Positions 23,601 to 34,029 of a DNA stretch of 64,000 nt are shown one piece after another (the first letter of the stretch is position 1; the number at the start of each line of letters is the position of its first letter). The stretch spans positions 62,001 through 126,000 of the forward strand of contig CM040744.1 in the NCBI GenBank assembly GCA_022829145.1, given 5' to 3'. The stretch comes from Albula goreensis (Eukaryota > Chordata > Actinopteri > Albuliformes > Albulidae). The position numbers and the translations under genes are program-made. The notes beneath the pieces were generated by a model, which saw only the letters and a list, made by a program, of their open reading frames with translations, had not been told where the DNA came from and did not search any database.

Positions 23601-26347
23601 GAATATAAATGTGTGATGGTGGAGTCCATTTATGGCCAAACAAGTCCACATAATCAAAAGTCTCCCAGAATTCTATAACAGTGTAGGGCTATTTGAATAT
23701 GGTGCTTTTCACCATACGCTTAGCTGTCAATAGTGCTAAATAGATGGAAGGAAGGTGAACAGGTGACCCCCAGTAAGACTGTTGACCTGTATTGCTCCAG
23801 GACATATCCAGCTGCACTAAAGAGATCACAGGAAAATGTATAATATGTAAGTTAATGGTACCTTACAGTGTATGCAGTATAAGTCGTATAAATGTGTTTT
23901 TTCTTTAATATCTTGTACGAATGTATTTTTAGGTGGAAGAGCTTCGAAAGAATCTGATGAAAGAGAAAGACCTGAATGACCAGCTGGACAGCGAGAAAGG
24001 CAGGCTGGAGAGAGAGGTACATATCACACTGCTCCCGAGATGTCAATCAGATATAATTAAAGAGGATGGATGTGGATTTAGGTGGTAGTGGTTTGAGTTG
24101 TGTTACGTTAAAAGAATGGGTAATGTTAAAAGAATATGCAAAGTTAAAGGAAGAAAGTTAAAAAGTATGTGTGATTTTAAAACAATTTAGTTCCAGCGTG
24201 TATGCAATGTTTAAGGTTCTGAAGCATTCATCCTGTCTGCCAATTTAGATCAGAGTACTGCGCATAGAAGTGCAGGAACTGAAGGACTGCAGGATCCAAA
24301 ACGACATGCTTGCTAAGACTGAGCTTAAGGTCAAGGAGCTGGAAGACACCCTGCAGACAGAGTCAAGGTAAGCAAAGGAGAATTAATAGTCCCTAAGAGA
24401 GCTTCTTAAAGGGAGGGAACAATCCTACTAAATTCTATACTGCATTATTAAGTTATAAATAGTGTTAAAAAGTTGTTACAAGGAGTGCAGGTAGTATACA
24501 AAAGGAAAACGTTTTAAGCTTAGCAGTCAGTATTGTTAAATAGATGATAGGAGGGAGAACTGGTGTGCAGAAAGCCTCCGTTTGAATGTTGAAACTCTCA
24601 ATAGATTCCCCCACGGTAACGCTCCGGTATTTATCCAAGTAACATAACAGAATTTAAACAAGATAATGTAGTTGGTGCTCTACTTAAGGTTTAAAGTGAA
24701 ATAGTTTAAGGTGTTAAAGAGAACAGGAACAGAAATAACTACATCATGACAGAAGAACAAAGGTCACAAATCAAAGCTCACCAACAGGGATACACAGACA
24801 CCAAACAAGCCCCATATAATGGCCCAAAATTAAAAAAAAATTGAATGTAATTCCATCTCAACAAATACTGTACTTTGGAGAAACCCAAAGGAAGTCATAA
24901 ACCAACATTGCCTATTCCAAACTTGTAAACATGGGAAGTACTGAAACATAGAGCGCAGAGCAGATTTCTGTCATCTCTCAACCAAACAACTGTACCATGG
25001 TCCAACATCCCAACAGAAACAGTTTACAGAACCTGTATGCTGTATGATGGTATGTTGTCCTCTTCTCATGCAGCAGATGGAGGAAGAGATTTTTGAAATG
25101 TTGGGGAAAATATATTTCCCTTCAATGTTTCTCTGGAAAGCAATTTATCTTCACCAGTGTCAAAAGGATTCATATTTTTGTCATGTATTGTAATTTTAGC
25201 ATGCATTTTCAAAACATGTTCAGAAATATTGAGTGCAGCATACATTGCTCTGCAATGTTTTGTAGGAATAAAGCAGCGTTGGTAAACACCATTGGGAAGC
25301 TAGAGAGAAAGGTCAAGCAGCTTACGGACCAGCTAGAAGAGGAACATGAGGCAAACACGCAGGAGACTACCCAGGTGGGTTCAATGAGCTCTGTGCCACA
25401 AGGGGCCAACAGAAAGCTTTCTGTAGCAATGAATTTGTATATATTCACTTACTGTGGTGGCAGGGTTTATCCAGTATTCCTAAAAATACAATACTACTTG
25501 GAAATGAGAACAGCAGTTCATAAGTAAGAACCTAAAATTCTATTGTTTGTTAGTCTTTGGTTTGTGAAGTCATTAGGGACGTTCTGACATTAGGTACGTG
25601 TGGTGGTATATCTGTGTGTGTACGTGGACGGTCGTTTGTTGTTTGTGTTGTTGAGAGTGGAGTGAGATGCCTGACTTCCGATCCTTGATTTGTGCCCAGA
25701 TGACCCAGCGGATTCGGTCGCTCAGGCGTCAGCTGAACGAGGCGCAAGAGGAGGCGAGTCATAAAGAGACACAGAAGCGTCAAACTCAGAGAGAACTGCA
25801 GGAGGAAAGAGAGAATACTGCACGACTGCAAAGACAGCTGATGGAGAGACCACTGCAGATAAAGTAAGACCTCACTTTCATATTTATACTACATAGGCGC
25901 ACCAGTGTCATTGTCAACTATATATATCTCAGTGACGTGCGGTGAGGTTCATGGCTGGTGAGGCACTGACTCCTTTGGAATTATATTTACAAATATATGA
26001 ACCCAACAGAGCAGCTTATTCACTATTTGACTGGAAGCAGATAACAGGTTGTTTCATATCTGATACCAGCATTCTTTACGCATACAAACTGTATTCCACA
26101 TGACGCATATTTCATTAAAAAACGTTATTATGGTCTTACATCTATTTATAAACAAAGTCCATGCGCCGATCCTTCTGGACAAAAATGTCCAGTACTTTTT
26201 TGTAGAAGTCTTCTTTTAGTTTTAAAAGTCTCTCTGTCTCAATGGAGATCACTGCCAAGGAAGAAAGATTTGAATTAAAAAATAATCAAAATTTTGCCTC
26301 CCCTGCCTCTCCTGACCGCATGTCTCCGAGATATCTATCTATATATA

Positions 26348-26384
<37 letters not shown>

Positions 26385-27933
26385 CACTCTTCATTCCTAT
26401 ATACGGAATTATAATGCCACAATAATACCCAAACACACAAGTAGTCAATATGAACATATTTACAATATATCCTACACTCATAAATTCATCTTAACATTAA
26501 AGCATCAAATTACAGCCACACCTAATGTACAAGGTTTATGGTTATCCAAATTTAATGTATGAAAGTTGTTTTCTGTACTCAAGACAGTATGAAGAAATAA
26601 ATAGTTTCTTAACTGAACTGTAAATCCCAACATGCAAATAGACTGCTCAAAATGACATTACCCTGCCAGCTTGTTTGCCTGGAATAGGACAAACCCAAAC
26701 ATAGGAACTGCATTCAAATGGGTTTTTGCATACTCTTTTTCATGTGGTTATTTGCATGATAGATATGACACATTACAGTCATACACAAAAATGTCTTACA
26801 AATTCCAAATACACACCCATGTTCACATACGTACATCTAAATGCTGACTCACCCTCCTGTACACAGGCTGTTGCGTCACATGTATCTGTTGGCACATTTA
26901 TTCCTTATTCTCAATCTGTATGCTCATCAAATCTACTCCCAGCCAAAAATATATAAACATATTATAGCACTACCCTTGTGGGTCTTAACCAGGCCCTTTG
27001 ATAAAGCACCTTAGCTCAAATACTGCCGTTAAAGTTCAGCTACATAAAAAGTATGCATTAAGGTGCCATAATTGAGAATGTGTGCCTTAGTGGGAGATGA
27101 CAACACAACATACATAAGTCGTAGGCCGATTTTCGATGTAAGTCGGAATTTATACCTAAATTATATCTAAATTAACACCATAAGTCACTCACACTGTACA
27201 CACAACACATGAAGGACGTATAAAATACAGTAAGTAAATGAAACAGTAATAAAAAAAAAGAGAACAATTTCTTATCTTTATTTCTGTGTTCGTATTTACA
27301 AACCAAACCGCTTAGTTCGAAACTAGGTTTTTAAGTAAATTATAGGAGTGCGTCGTTACCACAAAATCGTCGTAACTCGAGACCGTCGTAACCGAGGACC
27401 TCCTGTAATGGCGTATATTTGATTTAGGGTTGAAAGAGTATTAATACCTGTAATGCAAACATCTTTAAAACCACCATCGTTTTTATAGTGAGAACACAGA
27501 CCCTGATTCTGTTTATCAGTTGCAGCAGCAACAGTAGAGCTGGAAATAAAGGAGACACAAACTTTACCTTTAACCTGGGGATTGGTCTCTGGTCTCAACC
27601 TGTTAATTTTATTTCACTTGAGCAGTTAAATGAGTTTAATCTGGCTTGTTTTACTAGTTATGTAGTTCTCAATTTTTGTGATATAAACATGTATTTTTCC
27701 ATCAAAATTTGTTTTCTTATATTCACATATTTTTCATGTTTTATCTTCATTTCGTATTGCATGATGAAAATTATAAAATGGAATTAAATAAGATACAATT
27801 TGGTAAAAGGGTGGTATGGTATTTTACTCAGCATGTGAGAGGAAATTACACTCTGTGCTCTGTGTTTTGCAGGCAGGACTCCCTAATGGCGAGGCATTCT
27901 CTCCCCAGTCAGAAGAGAATGGTCAGCTGCTGA
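16506..27933 (+). CDS. Cingulin/paracingulin-family coiled-coil protein
   Basis: Sixteen exons join with consistent phases into about 744 residues, counting from the acceptor at 16506; the first Met is residue 14 (16545). Residues 1-235 are an unstructured head rich in Ser, Thr and Pro with many S-P sites (VSPVTSE, ASPVSSPTLLSP). From about 250 to 722 the protein is an almost unbroken coiled coil. The stretch 'KLERKVKQLTDQLEEEH' and 'RSLRRQLNEAQEE' ... 'RELQEERENTARLQRQL' follows the conserved end of cingulin and CGNL1 position by position. Those proteins scaffold epithelial junctions, bind actin, microtubules and RhoGEFs, and dimerise through the rod. This one is shorter than either (about 1200-1300 in CGNL1) and I see no ZO-1-interaction motif; earlier exons may be missing. 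The tail ends RHSLPSQKRMVSC. Myosin-rod similarity alone could mislead, but the C-terminal match makes family membership likely. Confidence 0.7.
17039..17263 (+). CDS. Cingulin-like exon B (residues 93-167)
   Basis: Exactly 75 codons, acceptor ttctag, donor gtgagc. Contains SISEEAPSSPQIK and ends in SQDWDTMSDR. Low-complexity, polar, no fold recognised. Confidence 0.8.
17771..17839 (+). CDS. Cingulin-like exon C (residues 168-190)
   Basis: 23 codons, acceptor ttgcag, donor gtaaaa; MSGTESPPRVFNSPYSSL, with proline-directed phosphorylation-like sites. Confidence 0.8.
18178..18426. mobile_element. hAT MITE in the intron of the cingulin-like gene
   Basis: Starts CACTGCAAAAAAAGG and ends TTTTTTTTGCAGTG, with imperfect longer inverted repeats (cttgtttt / aaaacaag). 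About 249 bp, no frame. The flanks do not show a clean 8-bp duplication. Confidence 0.7.
18557..18694 (+). CDS. Cingulin-like exon D (residues 191-236)
   Basis: 46 codons, acceptor gtgcag, donor gtaaaa. Dense S-P motifs followed by GSYTVYKTLTRRHE. Last exon of the head. Confidence 0.85.
18952..19044 (+). CDS. Cingulin-like exon E (residues 237-267)
   Basis: 31 codons, acceptor ttacag, donor gtatat. The rod begins here (RDYIKELTLQLEESQK). Confidence 0.85.
19332..19538 (+). CDS. Cingulin-like exon F (residues 268-336)
   Basis: 69 codons of heptad-patterned rod (NKFLEAESKQLDKERNQL). The acceptor is unusual: the pyrimidine tract is followed by 'aaactacccgaag' and the AG at 19330-19331. It is the only AG that keeps phase 0 with the preceding exon. 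Donor gtatga. Confidence 0.8.
20055..20159 (+). CDS. Cingulin-like exon G (residues 337-371)
   Basis: 35 codons, acceptor cttcag, donor gtatgc. Ala/Glu/Lys-rich coiled coil. Confidence 0.85.
20639..20670. repeat. Microsatellite (AC)n
   Basis: About 15 AC units in an intron. Confidence 0.95.
20925..21077 (+). CDS. Cingulin-like exon H (residues 372-422)
   Basis: 51 codons, acceptor cctatag, donor gttggt, which is weaker than the others. Rod sequence SEKLWQAERKLVELC. Confidence 0.85.
21507..21674 (+). CDS. Cingulin-like exon I (residues 423-478)
   Basis: 56 codons, acceptor ctgatag, donor gtatgg. Rod sequence with strong leucine heptads (VKELEHNLTEKTEELQRAQ). Confidence 0.9.
22229..22402 (+). 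CDS. Cingulin-like exon J (residues 479-536)
   Basis: 58 codons, acceptor tttcag, donor gtgaat. Rod sequence rich in Gln and Glu (QLREQAELQCKQAERTAKD). Confidence 0.9.
22700..22789 (+). CDS. Cingulin-like exon K (residues 537-566)
   Basis: 30 codons, acceptor cacag, donor gtgaga. DQIMDLENNMEDIHDSEQ. Confidence 0.85.
22790..23932 (+). other. Long intron K-L; no exon seen
   Basis: Apart from the CA repeat, AT-rich intronic DNA with no recognised element. Confidence 0.5.
23339..23362. repeat. Short (CA)n microsatellite
   Basis: About ten CA units with one interruption, intronic. Confidence 0.85.
23933..24016 (+). CDS. Cingulin-like exon L (residues 567-594)
   Basis: 28 codons, acceptor ttttag, donor gtacat. 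LRKNLMKEKDLNDQLDSEK corresponds to the LNDRLSRSRE region of cingulin tails. Confidence 0.85.
24249..24367 (+). CDS. Cingulin-like exon M (residues 595-634)
   Basis: 119 bases, acceptor atttag, donor gtaagc, ends in phase 2 so that AG plus G of the next exon makes an Arg codon. Confidence 0.85.
24368..25265 (+). other. Intron M-N; no exon seen
   Basis: AT-rich intron. The frame that is open across 25093-25265 simply reads into exon N and is bounded by a normal acceptor. Confidence 0.5.
25266..25374 (+). CDS. Cingulin-like exon N (residues 634-670)
   Basis: 109 bases, acceptor ttgtag, donor gtgggt. Carries the family signature LERKVKQLTDQLEEEH. Confidence 0.9.
25700..25863 (+). CDS. Cingulin-like exon O (residues 671-725)
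   Basis: 164 bases, acceptor cccag, donor gtaaga, ends in phase 2. RIRSLRRQLNEAQEE matches the RLKAMKRQVEEAEEE segment of CGNL1 as I recall it. Confidence 0.9.
25925..26330. mobile_element. Probable DNA-transposon fragment in the last intron
   Basis: 'cagtgacgtgcggtgaggtt' followed by 'catggctggtgaggcactga' is a sequence start I know from many fish genomes as the end of a repeated DNA element. The region carries on to about 26330 with no usable frame. Superfamily not certain. Confidence 0.45.
26339..26384. repeat. Microsatellite (TG)n(TA)n
   Basis: Mixed 'gtgtgtgtgta' and 'tatatata' run in the last intron. Confidence 0.9.
27100..27407. mobile_element. TcMar/Tigger-like MITE, partial
   Basis: The right end 'aaaatcgtcgtaactcgaga' then 'ccgtcgtaaccgaggacctcctgta' is, in reverse, the CAGGAGGTCCTCGGTTACGA type of terminus seen in Tigger-like mariner elements, with TA next to it. 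'ataagtcgtaggccgatttt' at 27114 is likely inner sequence of the other half; the left terminus itself is missing. Confidence 0.4.
27873..27933 (+). CDS. Cingulin-like last exon P and stop
   Basis: Acceptor tttgcag at 27872. The first G completes the Lys codon left open by exon O, then QDSLMARHSLPSQKRMVSC and TGA at 27931-27933. Basic, non-coiled tail. The 3' untranslated region follows; AATAAA-like signals occur further down (for example near 28478) but I cannot say which is used. Confidence 0.8.
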
Positions 27934-28652
27934 TAACGCACTGTAAATAATTTGAGGTCACTTCAACATAAAAAAAACTGTCAACATTCTACAAACAAAC
28001 AATTTTTTGTAAACTGCACTCCTGGACACAAAGTTGCTGAAAATATCAATCAAGTCTTTAACTACACCAATTTTTTTAATGTGTGGTAAGAGGAACTGAT
28101 GTTTTAAGTCTTTTGTACTTGAAAACATATGTTGATATTATTTAAATGTCAATTTTTGTATACTGTTTCGTTAGCTCAAAACATAATGTTTCAAATACCC
28201 TGTAATTAGAAATGTAAGTTATTCTGATTTATGAATCTGTGTTTTAGATTGACAGCTAAATTTACAACCTCACTTCAGTTGAGTGAACAGATAGCTTGGT
28301 TGGTAGAGCAGCTGACACAACCATACATTAGTCCCTGGGAGAAATCCATTCAAGCCCTGGCTCTGTCATAATCACTGTGATTGCTCTTCATTTATACTGC
28401 CATCTGCTCTCTAACTACATTAAGAAACCTCTCAAAGAGGTTAGCCAGGCAACTCTTCTTTACAGAATGCATTTGGTATAATAAATCAACACAGACAAAG
28501 CACAGTCCTCAACTCAAATTAAGACAGGAGCATCATGCACACACTTCTCTCTTATTTACAAACCTGTCTTACACAAACACACCTGCGTAGTTCTCAGAGC
28601 AACATTATATTGTTTCAACTGAAAAAATGGCAACACTGTAAATTGGCACCTA

Positions 28653-28920
28653 CCTCACAACAAATTCAATTCAATTCAATTTTATTTGTATTGCGCTTTT
28701 TACAGCAAGTTGTCACAAAGCAGCTTTACGATTGATCCCTGGCCTGAAACCCACTCAGAGCAAGTCAAGGCAACAGTGGCAAGGAAAACTCCCTGATAAA
28801 CAGGAAGAAACCTTGAGCAGAACCTGGTTCAGAGGGGGAGCCCATCTGCTTCTGGCTGGCGCAGGGTGTACAACAGGTCGATAGGAGAGTGGAGATAGCT
28901 GACATTACTCTCACATAATT
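28653..28920 (+). repeat. Common fish interspersed repeat
   Basis: Starts 'ttcaattcaattcaatttta' followed by 'tttgtattgcgctttttaca', later 'caaagcagctttacg', 'ggcaaggaaaactccctga' and 'aggaagaaaccttgagcaga'. This set of phrases marks one of the most widespread repeats in ray-finned fish genomes, often lying against LINE remnants as here. Confidence 0.8.
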
Positions 28921-28924
28921 CTCA

Positions 28925-29890
28925 AGCCTATTTTTGAGAATAGGCTTGATAACTGCAACTTTGAAAGACTGAGGTACAAGGCCAGATGTAAAGGAGGTAT
29001 TGATAATATTTAGTAAGGGTTTGCCAATTTAAGGTAGCAGCTGTTTCAAGAATCGTGTCGGTATAGGGCCTACCATACAAGTAATTTAGGTGAATGCCAT
29101 TTTCTTTCAAGCTTCCATGTAGCTTGCTTAAGAGCACGTGTTTGGCCACTATACCATGGTGCAAGCTTTTTCGGAGGGTGTTTTTTCTTTTAAGGGGTGC
29201 AACAGCATCCATTTTATGTTTTACGCATAGTAGAATTAATGCTGTTCAGGAGTTGATTAATATTAGCCAGATTTGGGTTACAGTTACGTTATGGAACTCA
29301 TTATTGCTCTGATTGTACAAGCCAGGAGAGCTTGAATAAAGGAGTCAGCAATGGAGATTGTTCTCCTATAGAAACGTTAGGGTTCTGAGAGTATATAACA
29401 AATTAATGGCAGATCGAAAGAGATAAAATAATGATCCGACAGAACACGATTGTGAGGCATCGTTTCAACATCGGTTGATTTCAGTGCCATATGTCAAAAC
29501 GTCATATCCTTGATGTGGTTGCAACAATGAGTTGGCTTGGTCTACAAGTTGAGATAATCCCATCGATTCAACAGTATTCAAAAATGCTGCTCTGAAAGGG
29601 CCATGTTCCTTGTCCAGATGAATATTAAAATCTCCAGCTACCACAGCCTTATCAGTACTAGCAACGAGGCTGGACAAAAAGTCTGCGAAATCTGATAAGA
29701 AAAGGGAATAAGGGCCTGGTGGTCTATAAACTATTACAAGGGTAAACAGATTAATTGCTGTCTTGCCAGGATGTGCAAAGCTAATTACTAGCAGTTTAAA
29801 TGAACTGAAGGTACAGTCAGGTTTAAAAGTAGTACAGAGCTTAGAACTGTGCACAGCAGCAACACCACCACCTCAACCAGTAGATTTGGG
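28925..29890 (-). mobile_element. L2-like LINE, ORF2 endonuclease to start of RT
   Basis: On the minus strand, 29885-29465 translates to an APE-type endonuclease with the motifs LVIVYRPPGPY, VVAGDFNIHLD and GLSQLV. About 29215-29100 holds the linker (MDAVAPLKRKN, KHVLLSKLHGSLKEN), and 28985-28925 the beginning of reverse transcriptase (GLVPQSFKVAVIKPILK, split over frames). Stops and shifts separate the blocks and the polymerase core is absent, so the copy is dead and 3'-truncated in coding terms. The order and motifs fit the L2 clade best. Confidence 0.8.
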
Positions 29891-30420
29891 GACATGAGTA
29901 TTATTTTAGGTTGGAGGGATTTTAGTTAAACATAGGCTATCAAACTGATGATCAGTAATTGGTCATTAGCTCAGCTGTGTGAATCAAAGTCAACCACAAC
30001 TGGCAGCCAACATTGAGCTCCATCACCACCATCCATAACTGTGAGGAGAGCCACTTTCACACCTTTTCAGGGTTGGTAGTATGTTGGGAGAAATAATAAA
30101 AAAATAACTTGCTTAGCAGGGCTACTGTTTCTGAGGCTAAATCGGTAGATCACTGGTGTTGTAAAGTGGTAGCAACATATTGGTCATCATGGGTCACATG
30201 GTCAAGGAGCACGCCTACTGTTACCGTGTACACCCACCCTGTGCCGTATGTCACCTTGTACACAAAGAAATTAATAAAATGTTTTGATTTTTTTAAAGTG
30301 ATGCGTTTCTTTCTTGAGATTAATTGTAAGCTATAAATAATCACACTGTAAAACTCATATTCATTTTAAAGCCTTTATTTACAAACAAGCGATTGATTGC
30401 TTTTGAACTTGGACTGCAAT

Positions 30421-31256
30421 TTGTTGTCTGGTCCCAGGAGGGGGTCAGGGTGCACATCCTCTTGTTGTTGTGGTGGCTGATGGGAAAGCGGTACACCATG
30501 TTTCATGGCGATGTGCAAGACACAGCAGGTCATTATTACCCTACAAACCAAAACTGATTTAAAGAAGCCGAAAGATTACAAAATGCAAAAAATTATGATA
30601 GAATTTTGCTGAGGTAGTCCACAGGCTCTGTAACGCTTTTGCAAGAATAAAACACAATTTCTCAGCTGTTCTCTTTATACGCATCTTCTCCAGTTTGTAA
30701 AGCAGTTTGCCACCTGCTGTGTTCAAACACATCCAGCGTCCTTTTAAGATGCCGATAGTGCGCTCGATGGTGCAGCGAGTACGTGCATACTGCTGATTGA
30801 AGGACTGGAGTCTGAGGGTTGGTGAGTGGTGTCATTAATGTGTTTCCAATCCGCGTATGTCGCTTTGGATAAAAGCGTCTGCTAAATGTAAATGTAATGT
30901 AAACCAGGGGGCCAGAGCATATCCTCGATCTCCTAATAAAACATGTCATTACAGGAATAGAGCCCAGTGTTGCTGGAATTCATAATTAATTACTTTAAAA
31001 ATGTGTACTAATGAGACATGCATTTCCAGCAACTCCATGTTCGAGTCACATACCCACAGAACTGTTCTGTAAAATGTAAGTGACGTGTGCATCTCCGGGG
31101 CAGCAGGAGACCACATTCAGGAGGTGGTTCTGGGAGTCGCAGATGAGTTGTACATCGATGGAGTGGTAATGCCTGCCCCGACCAGCAATAGAGTCCTCTC
31201 TTGACTGGGACCTGTTCTTCTGTCTTATAGGGGAATTTTATGTGTTGTGTGGCCAC
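30421..31256 (-). pseudogene. PIF/Harbinger transposase (HARBI1-like), broken
   Basis: Reading down the minus strand: 31190-31020 gives a DDE-domain stretch (YHSIDVQLICDS, then NVVSCCPGDAH). At 30950-30905 is LLGDRGYALAPW, carrying a catalytic-region Asp. At 30838-30700 come MTPLTNPQTP, TRCTIERTIGILKGRW and NTAGGKLLYK, and at 30540-30421 IMTCCVLHIAMKHGVPL and a Pro/Gln-rich end. These are the successive blocks of HARBI1-family transposases. A 64-bp SINE or LINE tail (30838-30903) sits inside, and the frame shifts several times, so it is inactive. Confidence 0.8.
30838..30903 (+). mobile_element. L2-type SINE/LINE 3' tail inside Harbinger gene
   Basis: 'cgctttggataaaagcgtct' followed by 'gctaaatgtaaatgtaatgt' is the terminal stem-loop and short repeat of fish L2-type LINEs and their SINEs. 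Only this tail was inserted. It splits the transposase between LLGDRGYALAPW and MTPLTN. Confidence 0.8.
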
Positions 31257-31831
31257 GGGAGAGCGCAGCTGATGGATGCCTTTGATATGGCCAAAATAAT
31301 GAAAATAAGATTATAAATTATAAAAATTTTATTGTAATAGTATGCTATAGTATTATACAACTGTAGAATTGAAGAAAATGCAATAGCCAATTATTTTGCA
31401 CAAACATGTTAGCACTCAAATATGTGTGTGTAGAATCTGTTCTTGCATAGGAACAAAAGCCAAATAAGAAAACGTTGGTGAATGTCAGAATCTTCGTAAA
31501 AACTGTATAGGTGGGTTTTAAGAAGATCATTCTTGGCATATCATTAGTTGCTGACCCTCTCACCCAGATTCCTATTAAAAGGACCTGTAACCTTTTGTGT
31601 AATGGGGGTGTTAGAGACAATTCAGTTCGTGCAACGTTTCTGCACTACAAAATTAACACTTGTTCTCTGTTCATTTTTAACTTAAGATTTAATTTTTTTT
31701 CATCTAGCTCCCCAATAATGTAAAAATTGTTCCAAATAGGAACAATTTGTTTGTGCACCTATCAGTAACCAATTGGATTTCAAACATTGCATTTTCATTG
31801 CATTACAGTCAAATGCATTAATTACAATAAA

Positions 31832-31975
31832 ATGGAGGGGAAACTTATCACTGTTGCAAGCTTCTCTGAGATCTACGACCCTGCTCTGCCGCTACATAGG
31901 GATAGTGACAGAAGAATTAATACCTGGAAAAACATGGCAGAAATCATCATCGTTTCTGGTGTGCAGATATAAATA
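31832..31975 (+). pseudogene. Harbinger second gene, MADF/Myb-like fragment
   Basis: The plus strand encodes MEGKLITVASFSEIYDPALP, then DRRINTWKNMAEI, the pattern of a MADF (Myb/SANT-like) DNA-binding domain: Leu-Ile start, a Tyr-Asp-Pro turn, and a Trp-Lys-Asn-Met-Ala-Glu helix. It ends at a stop after about 47 residues. PIF/Harbinger elements carry a transposase and a divergent Myb/MADF-like gene. Here this one points away from the transposase at 31256-30421, as expected. Confidence 0.65.
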
Positions 31976-31990
31976 TGGGTAAATATAATG

Positions 31991-33430
31991 TTCATTAATA
32001 TAGCCAAATGTACAATAACAAGGTTTTCAGTGTCAAGGATATTTGACCTTCCTGGTGTAGCTAGGCTGTTGTTATCCCCCCAGCATCATATAACATGTAA
32101 TTAGCCTACAACATTAATCAGAAAACCAATGAATAAAATTTGCCAAAAAAGATATCATACTTGCGAAGTCTCAGTTTTTACTCAAATCATGTTTTATTGT
32201 AGTCACATGTTCATGAAATGTAAATATCATGGGTTGTCACACTTACAAACCCTGACACACTTACACTGTCAAAATACAGTCATAAATAATACAACTACAT
32301 AAGGCAGTTAAGTTACACCATAAAATACTGCAGCATGTAGTGACAATAAATTTGTGACACAGAAATAGGACTGGGAGAATTAATCCAAATTAAACAGAAT
32401 TATTAACGATTCCATCTGTTAACGTGATCACAAAAAAAGGCTTTAAAGTAGTTGTTGTCAGCAACCAAAACAGTAATATTAGGCGACTCCTAAGAGATGA
32501 GTGTACTAAAGAGCATGCCAACAAGTGTCAGGTAGTGGCAGGCAGGAGCAGCGCAAAATGTCCTCACCGCTTCCAGTTTGTCTTCAACTTTTAAGCAGAA
32601 AAGGCGCTGAGCACTCCCAAGTCAGAATTCTCCCCTTAGGGAGAATTCTGACCTGGCTTACGTGGCCACGCCCTGCCCACACAGGGCAGAAAAGTAGTAG
32701 GGCACACGTAGGAGCTTGAATAATGCAAATTCAGCCTGGAAAATGACACACGCCCCCATGAAAACTTGATGGCCCAGTAATGTTTTTCTTGGAGGTACCT
32801 TACCTAGTACTAACATTCTGCTGCTTAGCTAGATCAGACTAATGGGTCACATAGCCATGTGCAAACTCTACCTTGTAATTCACAAACTTGGATAGTGGCT
32901 TTAACTTATGTTATCAGATACAGGGAAGTATATTGTAAAAACATACCCTGCAATCAGCATGTAAGAGCTGACTAGTTCAGTTAAATGTAGTTATTTGTTT
33001 TTAAATTTAAATCAATTGGATTTAATTGTTATCTGATTGATCTGGTTACAATATACTGATAAATGATTTGTCAAGATCAAATACTAGTTGTAATATTAAT
33101 GGGCAATACAATTACAATTTTCATGTGCACTTTTGTGAAGTAGCAGGAGGCCTAGCACCAACAACATGATTTGTAATGCTGGATCGAATGTAGTGTGAAC
33201 ACAGTACCCGCTCATATTTTGAATTTCTCATATTTAGCTGTAATTAGCCCCTCAGGCCGTTTAATAAATCTATCCCTGTCATATAATGGGGCTTCTCACT
33301 AGATGCTAGTATGTTCACGCATCAGTTTGTATGCATATTGTACATAATGAAACAGTATGTGACGGACATGTTGATGAAGGCGGTTAACCTTTTGGTGTGT
33401 TAATGAAAGTTCCCACAGTAAACTTCAAGT
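31991..33430. other. No gene seen; contains a strong hairpin
   Basis: AT-rich DNA. The only structured item is the hairpin at 32621-32652, listed separately. Confidence 0.45.
32621..32652. repeat. Perfect 14-bp inverted repeat with 4-nt loop
   Basis: 'gtcagaattctccc' at 32621-32634, loop 'ctta', then 'gggagaattctgac' at 32639-32652. No T-rich tail follows and no gene ends here, so I do not call it a terminator. It could be a recent small inverted duplication or two fused element ends. Confidence 0.85.
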
Positions 33431-33834
33431 AATCTTTAAACAGTCGTGTGGACATTCAAGTGTTTTACATGGTGTCACAAGAGTTGACAGACACGTCTTC
33501 TTAGGGTGATGGCTGAATTTAATCCCTGTGAAAGACTCTAAGAACTGAACCAGAGAAGATCCATTTAAAGGAAAATGCCCAACTGTATGTAGTACAGCAT
33601 GCAGAGTACCCTTGCCTCTCATGCAAAAGATAAAGGAGGAACTGCAGCATATGGAGCAGGATGGCGTGATCAAGACCCCACAGACTGGTGTGCAATAACT
33701 GCCTGTACCCAAACGTAATAGCAATATATGCAGCGGCGCAGGAGAGATTTTTGAAGTGGGGGGGACCAAACTGTGAGCAAAAGGTCTCAACTTATACAAT
33801 ATTTTTTTTTCCCTCAAAAGTCTGGGGAACACTG

Positions 33835-34020
33835 GGCCTCTAAGTGGCTCGTAGGACAAATTGCTGCCTACGGTCCCTGAAGTCGGGGTTCAATTCCCAG
33901 CTTCAGCATTCCCGGCTATGGCCAGAGGCCCCATTAGCGAGGCAACAATTGGCCAGCCTCACCAGGGTTTGATTTGGGGTAAGCTGGTCTAACTCTCTCC
34001 GTTGGGCTAACAGCACTGCT
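33835..34020 (+). mobile_element. tRNA-derived SINE in the Gypsy fossil
   Basis: Starts 'gggcctctaagtggctcgta', a tRNA-like head with a B-box-type 'ggttcaattcc' at about 33888, followed by a body with 'gaggcaacaattggccagcc' reminiscent of the 'cacaattggccc' body of several salmonid and pike SINEs. It differs from the four-copy SINE family elsewhere in the window. Confidence 0.55.
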
Positions 34021-34029
34021 GTCATCGCG

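Larger units (their letters stand above)
30060..31990. mobile_element. PIF/Harbinger element, approximate extent
   Basis: Spans the broken transposase and its divergent MADF-type gene. I could not fix the terminal inverted repeats or a 3-bp target duplication, so the limits are estimates. Confidence 0.5.
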
